Source: Mercurialis annua (Eukaryota; Streptophyta; Magnoliopsida; Malpighiales; Euphorbiaceae). Taken from it: a stretch of DNA of 64,000 nucleotides. Where the stretch lies: NCBI RefSeq assembly GCF_937616625.2, contig NC_065571.1, forward strand, positions 9,736,501-9,800,500, in the 5' to 3' direction. Made by a program: the position numbers and the translations under genes. Below, piece after piece: positions 57,567-64,000 of this stretch (position 1 is the stretch's first letter; each line of letters begins with the position of its first letter). The notes beneath the pieces are model-generated. The model saw only the letters and a list, made by a program, of their open reading frames with translations. It was not told the DNA's origin and searched no databases.

Positions 57567-57807
57567 GGGCGTGTCAAAATGGATCATGACACGATAACAC
57601 GACTTCGTCTAACCCATAAGTTTCGCGAATCCGGGTTGAGGCTTAGCGAGTTCGTGTCGAAAACGTGTCAACCCGTTTATGACACAAAATAAATGGGTCG
57701 TGTCACGGGTTGACTCGCGCGAACCCATCTAACCCACCTAATCGTGTCAATAGAGTGAGTCGACACAACACGAACACGACCCACCGACCCATTTTCGACA
57801 CCCTACC
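57567..57807. mobile_element. Small element with GTGTC(A/G)AAAATGG ends
   Basis: The left end GGCGTGTCAAAATGGATC and the reverse complement of the right end, GGGTGTCGAAAATGGGTC, are inverted repeats. The inside is GC-rich compared with its surroundings and full of GTGTC/GACAC and GGGTT/AACCC words. It belongs to a common plant non-autonomous type, probably hAT-like. Confidence 0.65.
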
Positions 57808-58620
57808 ATTAGATATTACAAATGTTACAGAGCTTCAATAATTAAACTTTAAATTTACTTTAAATATATTAAAAATAGTTACTAAAAAGCTCTACGCATG
57901 CAAGGCCTTGAATACAGACCTTGAATATAAAGCAGCGTGTAAATGTATAAAGAAGAGATATACTGTTTATGTTGAGATTAGTCGAATGGATTAAACTAAA
58001 GAAAAAAATACTTCTACCGTGAATGGTAGATGTGCCTTCATAATAGATCTTTTATTTTTAATATTATAAATATTTACGATTTTACAATATAATGTCTCTT
58101 GGATTTCTTATTATTGTAAATTGTAATACAAATGACATGACAAGACCGTTGCATTGTATAATTATTTTTATTTGGAATATATTCTTTTACACCCGAGTCA
58201 TAATGAACCACTCTGATCTAAATAAACATTCAATTCAACATATTTTTATCAATTTCGGAAAAAAAACTGCAGCTTATTGTCACTCTATACAAAAAGTTAT
58301 TAATCATATGAAAGCAAGAATTGCAAAATAAAATTCAAATAAATCTCAAAATGTTAATCATGTTTGTCAGAAAAAGACAACATTTGGATAATGACATTAT
58401 CCAAGCTTATTAAAAACATTTACTCCTCAGCCTAAACTAAACCTCACTAATGACATGTATAATACCAATGTTCACCACTGATTATTTATTATTAATTTAT
58501 TATCTACAATAAACATACTGCTGCTGGATCTTCAAACACAGCAACTATTAACCCTAAACTCAACACAATTTCTCTCAGCGCTTTACGTTACACGACGAAT
58601 ATCTTATTTCACCTTATCCG
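57808..58620. other. Intergenic, no gene recognised
   Basis: AT-rich; a 79-codon frame at 58,092 has no domain. The right part is probably 3' untranslated or downstream DNA of the translocator gene. Confidence 0.5.
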
Positions 58621-58627
58621 AGCATTA

Positions 58628-61600
58628 TCACTGCTTTGCCTGCGAAAAAAATATAAAATTATTAAAATATGCAAATCAGCATGTTTCTGACCTTTCTTTT
58701 AAAAAAATTATGCCAACCAAAAGTATAATGGTTACAATGAAGAAATTAAAGCATATTCCAAGTAGCTGTCGTCGTCAACTATGTGCATGCAAGTGACAGT
58801 TTTCATCAGAAGGAATAAACAATGAAATTCTATAAGGATTGTGGAAGCTAGGTAGGCAGCGATCGATAAAAAGTCAATGTTTAACTAACAAGAAAATATA
58901 AGAGAATCAGAGCGCCTCAGATCCAACCGAAACCTTGTTTAGGTGGCCAACAGAAAATTGCGTGTTTTCCTAATTTTGTCGTCTCATTTAAAAGTCAGAA
59001 TCCATTTCGAAAATAATTAACCTTAAAAGTTGAAAGAAAATAAAATATGGTGAATTATCTATCTTCGTTGTTCACGTAAGCAGAAATTCACTAAAATCAT
59101 TTATTGTCCTACTGTTGGTAAAATTGAAGTTTGATTACCAAAATAAAGAATTTAAAAGTCGATAATTGTTCTGTATAACCACAAAAAAATTTACCCAACT
59201 TTGTTTGTACATTGGATACGAGATTTATCTCAAGGAAATTCTGACTCCTTAGAGGTAGTGCCGTAAGTGATTTATGAAGCATCAAACTAAATTCATAAGA
59301 GGAAACTGTAAATACCTGTGAATACAAGAAGGTTCCCAGGACTGCAATGGCAGCTCCAAGAGCATTGACTGGTTGGATAGGCGTGTGGAAAATGATAATA
59401 GAGGAGACGATGACAGATATACGCTTCATGGTGTTCCCGATGCTAAAAGTCAAGGGAGAGATTTCGTCCAAGGACATGTACGACACTTGGTTGTACAGAT
59501 GATAGAATACACTTTGGGCCACCACCCACCTATTAGACATTAACAGCCACAAATAATTTAATAATAAGGATAGAGACGCAAAACTAAAAAAACATGCTAA
59601 AATAGTTGAGCCGTTTTGATATTTAAAATGCAAAAAATACGAAAACGTGTGGTTCAGAAGCAACAATGTGTTATAAAGAGAATAGGACAATGAAGTTACA
59701 CGAGGACCGGTTTAATAGTTAAAAGTTAAAACTCATATTTCAAAATTCAGAACTTCTGAAATTCCAATGAGAAGACACATTTTAAAATGCAACAGCCTTC
59801 AATAAAAATCATAGAGCAGCAGCTCCGGCGAAAGAAATTTAGAGTACATTTGAACTGCAAAATGGTTTTACCCAATGCAACTAATCGCTACTTGATAATT
59901 AACTCTTGGGATGCTTTAGTTCAAGGAAATGAACCGCAAAATCTTTGAAATAGCAAGTTTATCGCTGGTGCGATTACTTAACTTTTAAGAATATATACTT
60001 GGTTGTTAAAAAACAGACACGGAAATTTCAAATACGAGACTACACAAGATATTCCAAGAAACTACATAAGTATAATTTCAAACAGTAATCTACTGTGAGA
60101 ATGTGTAAAAATACTACAAACAATCTCACTAAGAATATTTTAATTTAAATTTTTTGTTTGGTCTTTTTATCATGTATAATTCCTCAAAATAACACTTAAT
60201 GAGATAGATCAAACAAAATCCAGTAAAAATTTAATCAAGTTGTTCAGTTTATCTTTCTACCATGTTAAAAAAAATGCATATGGACGAACAATGGGACCCT
60301 ATTCATTAATCATCATAATAATGAATAGCAGTTTGCAGTTAAAAAGAAGCTACTACTTACCATACAAAATGCGGTCCAATCTGAGAGACGGCAGTTTTCC
60401 ACCCTGCTGCCCACAGCTGCGGTCCCTCCACAGCAATAGCAAAAGGCGTAAGAATCAAGAGAGACAGCAAAGAGAGGCAGGCATAATAGTTCATTCCGCT
60501 AACAGATTTCCCCGACATGCCTTTCTTTGAGAAGATGTTCCGGAAAACAAAGGCCAGGTTGGAGATCATGGCACCCATAAAACCTGAAATAGACAGCCAA
60601 CAACCAAGTTCATGACTCCAAACCAAACCCATAGATTAACACTACTAAATTCAATCCTGAAAATGGCCGTTTGCTAGAAAAAAAAATCTGAAAATATCAG
60701 ATGTCACATGATTAGTTAGAGCTAAAAACTAACAACGAAGCTGATTATAAAACCTTTAATAAAAAAAGATCAGAAAAGAAAATGCAATGCATGATCCATT
60801 TAAACAAGCTTGTGGTTCTTTTATTCAGTTTTAAGTTTTTGCTCTCCCTACTTCTGAGTAAAAGTAAAAGATCAATACTTTCATAAAATTATTATCACAA
60901 GAAAACAAGGCTAAGTGTGTAATTAAGATTCATCAGAATAAAAGAATGAGATATTATGCTCTGAATAAATTCAAATTTAGAGAAAGAGAGAAATGTATGA
61001 TCTTACCAATCATGTTAAAGTTGAGCTCGGTAACAGCAGCAAGTGCACAACCACCAATAATCGGAAGAAGGGACAAGTAAACACCGGGAGGAAAACTTTC
61101 ACCCAATAGAAACCTTGAAACCAAGACACTAAAAGCAGGTTCACCGCTCTTAATGATATGAGTGAATGAAACTGCAACCTTCGACATACTTACTGTTGCA
61201 GCCACATGCCCAATTGTATGCGCCACGGCAACCTTATGAGAAGAGAAGATAATTAGAGAATGCTGAGTACCACCAACCAAATTTACAACATATCTCAAAT
61301 CATAAACATGAATGAATTTACATATTTGACAAGAATAATCAACAAATTTCAAATAAAACTAACAAATTTATAAATCCAATTTGATAATTTGAAACACAAT
61401 ACACCAAAAAAAATGAATCTAACTTAGCTAAGTGAACTGTAAATTATAACATATGATCAAGTAATTTTCTCCGAAGGGTAAATTTAGAAACAAAAAGCTG
61501 CACATAAAACCAAAATAACATAAAACACAAACTTTAGCCCATCAATTATCAGTATTTTTTCATCTGCAATCAAACAAAAGGGTAACTATCTGAACTGCAA

Positions 61601-62212
61601 AATTACATAATCTAAACAATTATAAGATGCAAGCAAATATGAACAAATAAAACATCACTTTCTCATCACAGACTCAATTTTCTACAAAACCAAACAAACC
61701 CCAGAAAACCAACTCATACTTACAGGCAACAGAGTCTTCCAAAACTCCAAATCAGTCTTAGGAGCCTCAGCAATCCTCGTACCCCATGAAACCAACATGA
61801 TAAGAGATCCACAAGCAAGTGAAAGTGTAGAGGTCAACCATGGAAATGGAAAAGCATTCAAAACCTTCTTATTATAGATATTAAACACCACATTCAAAGC
61901 CCACCAAGTTGCAAAATAAATCCCAATTTTAACCTTTCTTGCACCCTCAGATTTCACTTCAGCTGCATCAAGTGGCTGTGAGCTATCAGCTTCATAAGCC
62001 TTGCAAGTGATCAAAGATTTCTTTGATGAGACTGCAAAAGGTGAATCAATTGATGAGACATGTAAGGGCTTTGACATTGAAATAACTCTTTTTGGATTGT
62101 TTTGAAGTGAAAGTGAGGGCAAAAACTGAGATCTTGTAATTTTTCTGCGAAAAATTGTGTCTGATCCATTGATTGATGGTGTTAGAACAGATTGCTTAAT
62201 ACTGCAGATCAT
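58628..62212 (-). CDS. GPT: Glucose-6-phosphate/phosphate translocator, chloroplast
   Basis: Five exons, 62212-61724, 61232-61007, 60583-60361, 59529-59316 and 58639-58628, are joined GT-AG with matching phases, giving 387 residues, the length of Arabidopsis GPT1 (388). It exchanges glucose-6-phosphate for phosphate across the inner plastid envelope, feeding starch synthesis and the oxidative pentose phosphate pathway. The first 80 or so residues are a Ser-rich transit peptide. The translocator core begins KVKIGIYFATWWALNVVFNI and includes HTIGHVAATVSMSKVAVSFT, HIIKSGEPAFSVL, FRNIFSKKGM, NYYACLS and SPLTFSIGNTMKR. The last exon codes only AKQ-stop, completing the family's conserved C-terminus LYSQAKQ. 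I cannot separate GPT1 from GPT2 by eye. Confidence 0.96.
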
Positions 62213-62790
62213 GGTGAAAGAAACAAACTTTTTAATTTAAATTCCAAAAGGGTTTAAAGGGTAACTCTTAAATTTGATCAAAACTGATTCAAATCAGCCA
62301 ATAAGTGAAGATCAAGATCAAGAGTTTTTGAAAAGAAAAAAAAGATGGGAGTTTAATGAGTTTTGAAACAGAAGAAGATCTTGAGAATTTTAACAAACCC
62401 AAAACAAATATAACAAGATCACCACTATGATGATCTTGCGGAACTAACTATGAAGTACAGTACCAAAATATTGTTGAACTAAAAATACTGATTCTTTTTT
62501 ATTTTTTCTCAAGATCTTTTACACACAAAAAAAGTTGGTGGGTGGAGAGAGACTGAAAAACATAAATAAAAAGAGAGACAAGAAGAGGTGGTAGGGTTGG
62601 AAATCAGCTAGCTGGTTGCTGTGTGATCTCAGTCCAAAAAAGGTGTATCGATCGATGTAACCAACCGGTCATGTGAATACATTAGTATATTATAGAGTTT
62701 AATTATATTGCACTAAAGTTTTTAAATTCTTTTTAATTTAGTTTTTCATCTTTTCCTTATTGCAAAAGAAATTCTATAGAAAGTTGGTTT
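62213..62790. other. Upstream region of the translocator gene
   Basis: It probably contains the leader and promoter. A pyrimidine/purine-rich stretch lies at 62,330-62,600. No TATA box can be assigned with confidence. Confidence 0.4.
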
Positions 62791-62794
62791 TATA

Positions 62795-62860
62795 TCTATA
62801 CTATATATAAAAGCACGGATGGGGGGGGGGACAGGCAAATTTACTTAATAACCCTTCTTA
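62795..62860 (+). mobile_element. Helitron-like 5' terminus, copy 1
   Basis: TCTATACTATATATAAAAGC followed by ACGGATG and a run of about eleven G. Plant Helitrons typically start TC(T)-TA-TACTAT-AT-rich-AAAAGC. The same text returns at 63,371. Confidence 0.6.
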
Positions 62861-64000
62861 CGTTTTCACTTATTGATTGTTTAAATTACGGTTTTATGGT
62901 AATTTATTAATTAATTGATTGTTTAAAGAAGTATTCGATTAGAATAAGGAAACTAGACTTATATATTACTTATACATCTCTTTTAAACAAAAATTATAGG
63001 AATATATAGTAAATAACCTTTCTTTAATTAAAGTCCTTAATCATAGGAAACAAAGGTTTTGCAAAATTTCATTTTTTACCGGCAAACTGTACAATATTTG
63101 TCAGACAATTATTCCACTTATTTACAACATATTTCATGACTATTATTTCACCTATTATTGTGATCCACAATTCTAATCTAATATATTTATATATACTATA
63201 TAAAAGATTACGAATAAAAGCAAATTTTTTTATATTCATATTTCTAATATTGCTTTAACTGATGATATAATTTGTAATAGAATTAATAATTTTAATCCAA
63301 TCTATAATATATTCAAAAACAGAATTACATAATATACATAAATTTATTTCAACTCATCAGATATTATCAATATATACTATATATAAAAGCACGGATGGGG
63401 GGGACATGCACATTTACGTTAATGTCCTTAATACTATTTAAATTATTATTCAATATTGACTATTCTACCTAAATATTAGCTAATTGAAACTACTTTCAAT
63501 ACAATTAAAATACTCACCTATTTTATAGAATTTTATACCATATCTACAACTACAAGCTTTTGAGTAATTAATTTTTTTTCCTATTACAACTTGAACAATT
63601 AGTAAATTGGTAATAATATCAAATATTCAGCACTGTCGTCCCATTAATTTTATATATCTATCTATATTTGCAACAATACAAGAAAAATTACTAAAAATAT
63701 AAGTACACACAATATTGATTAATGTAATTGTAGTGTATTAGTAAATTTTTAAAATATTAGTTGCTTTATTCAAATCAAATTCATGAACTCCTAATTCATC
63801 TCAAATTTCAGCTATATTATATTTTTAATGATTAATAATTATTTTATTCATAATTAATTAATCAATGACCATAAATTTTTTATAGTTAATCAATTAATAA
63901 TAAATTAAAAAAATTATTAACATGAACATTTAATAGATGCAACAAATCTAAAGTATAATAACTAATGGTTTGAATTAATATGATAAATTGACAAATCACG
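62861..64000. other. Very AT-rich, transposon-derived DNA
   Basis: No gene is recognised. A third weaker match to the Helitron-like start (TATATACTATATAAAAGATT) lies near 63,190. Confidence 0.5.
63371..63430 (+). mobile_element. Helitron-like 5' terminus, copy 2
   Basis: TATATACTATATATAAAAGC followed by ACGGATGGGGGGGACA, then about 30 bp similar to the text after copy 1. The leading TC is changed to TA. Confidence 0.55.

Noticed and set aside
58628..62212. Separate short membrane-protein genes or a translocator pseudogene
   Set aside because: The five pieces join in phase and give a protein of the family's length with its conserved C-terminus.

Overview
This is a window of nuclear DNA from a flowering plant, most likely a eudicot. 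The evidence is spliced genes with GT-AG introns in an AT-rich background, two genes for plastid proteins with transit peptides (tryptophan synthase beta and a glucose-6-phosphate/phosphate translocator), a FLS2/EFR-type LRR receptor kinase, a plant F-box/FBD gene, a DAWDLE-type FHA gene, and many plant transposon families (MULE, hAT, Stowaway, Harbinger, LINE, Helitron ends). The species cannot be fixed from the sequence.

Layout. 1-8.5 kb holds decayed gene fragments on the minus strand (a PHD finger of an ATX3/4/5-type histone methyltransferase and a STICHEL-like fragment). Between them sits a complete hAT-type element, followed by a FAR1-like fragment inside a short inverted repeat, MITEs and a two-armed minisatellite. 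8,560-19,089 is one 10.5-kb Mutator-like element (MULE) with terminal inverted repeats of about 335 bp and a 9-bp target duplication. 20.2-25.4 kb is a nine-exon DAWDLE-like gene on the minus strand. 25.6-42 kb is intergenic, with MITEs, Helitron-type ends, a broken L1-type LINE (28.5-35.1 kb) and a second, badly decayed MULE transposase (38.0-38.8 kb). 42.3-45.4 kb is tryptophan synthase beta (+). 45.9-49.6 kb is an LRR receptor kinase (-) whose upstream region is partly duplicated 1 kb further out. 54.2-56.0 kb is an F-box/FBD gene (+). 58.6-62.2 kb is the plastid hexose-phosphate translocator (-). The right end is AT-rich with Helitron-like 5' ends.

The most unusual object is the large MULE. 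From its left end inward it carries a transposase gene (PB1-like N-terminal region, acidic repeats, Mutator DNA-binding domain, MULE catalytic domain, SWIM and CCHC zinc motifs). It also carries two divergent GRF-zinc-finger/coiled-coil genes, a SINA-like RING E3 ligase gene, and, facing inward from the right end, a stand-alone gene encoding a second version of the transposase's PB1-like N-terminus. All have introns. The transposase copy is broken by one extra G in a G run and one TGG-to-TAG change, but SINA, one GRF gene and the PB1-like gene are open. The convergent TIR-proximal pair recalls mudrA/mudrB of maize MuDR. I infer that this is one copy of a multigene MULE family that carries likely accessory proteins; a genome-wide search for sister copies would decide this.

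The ordinary genes look like single-copy metabolic, RNA-processing and immune-receptor genes with no operon-like relation to each other.
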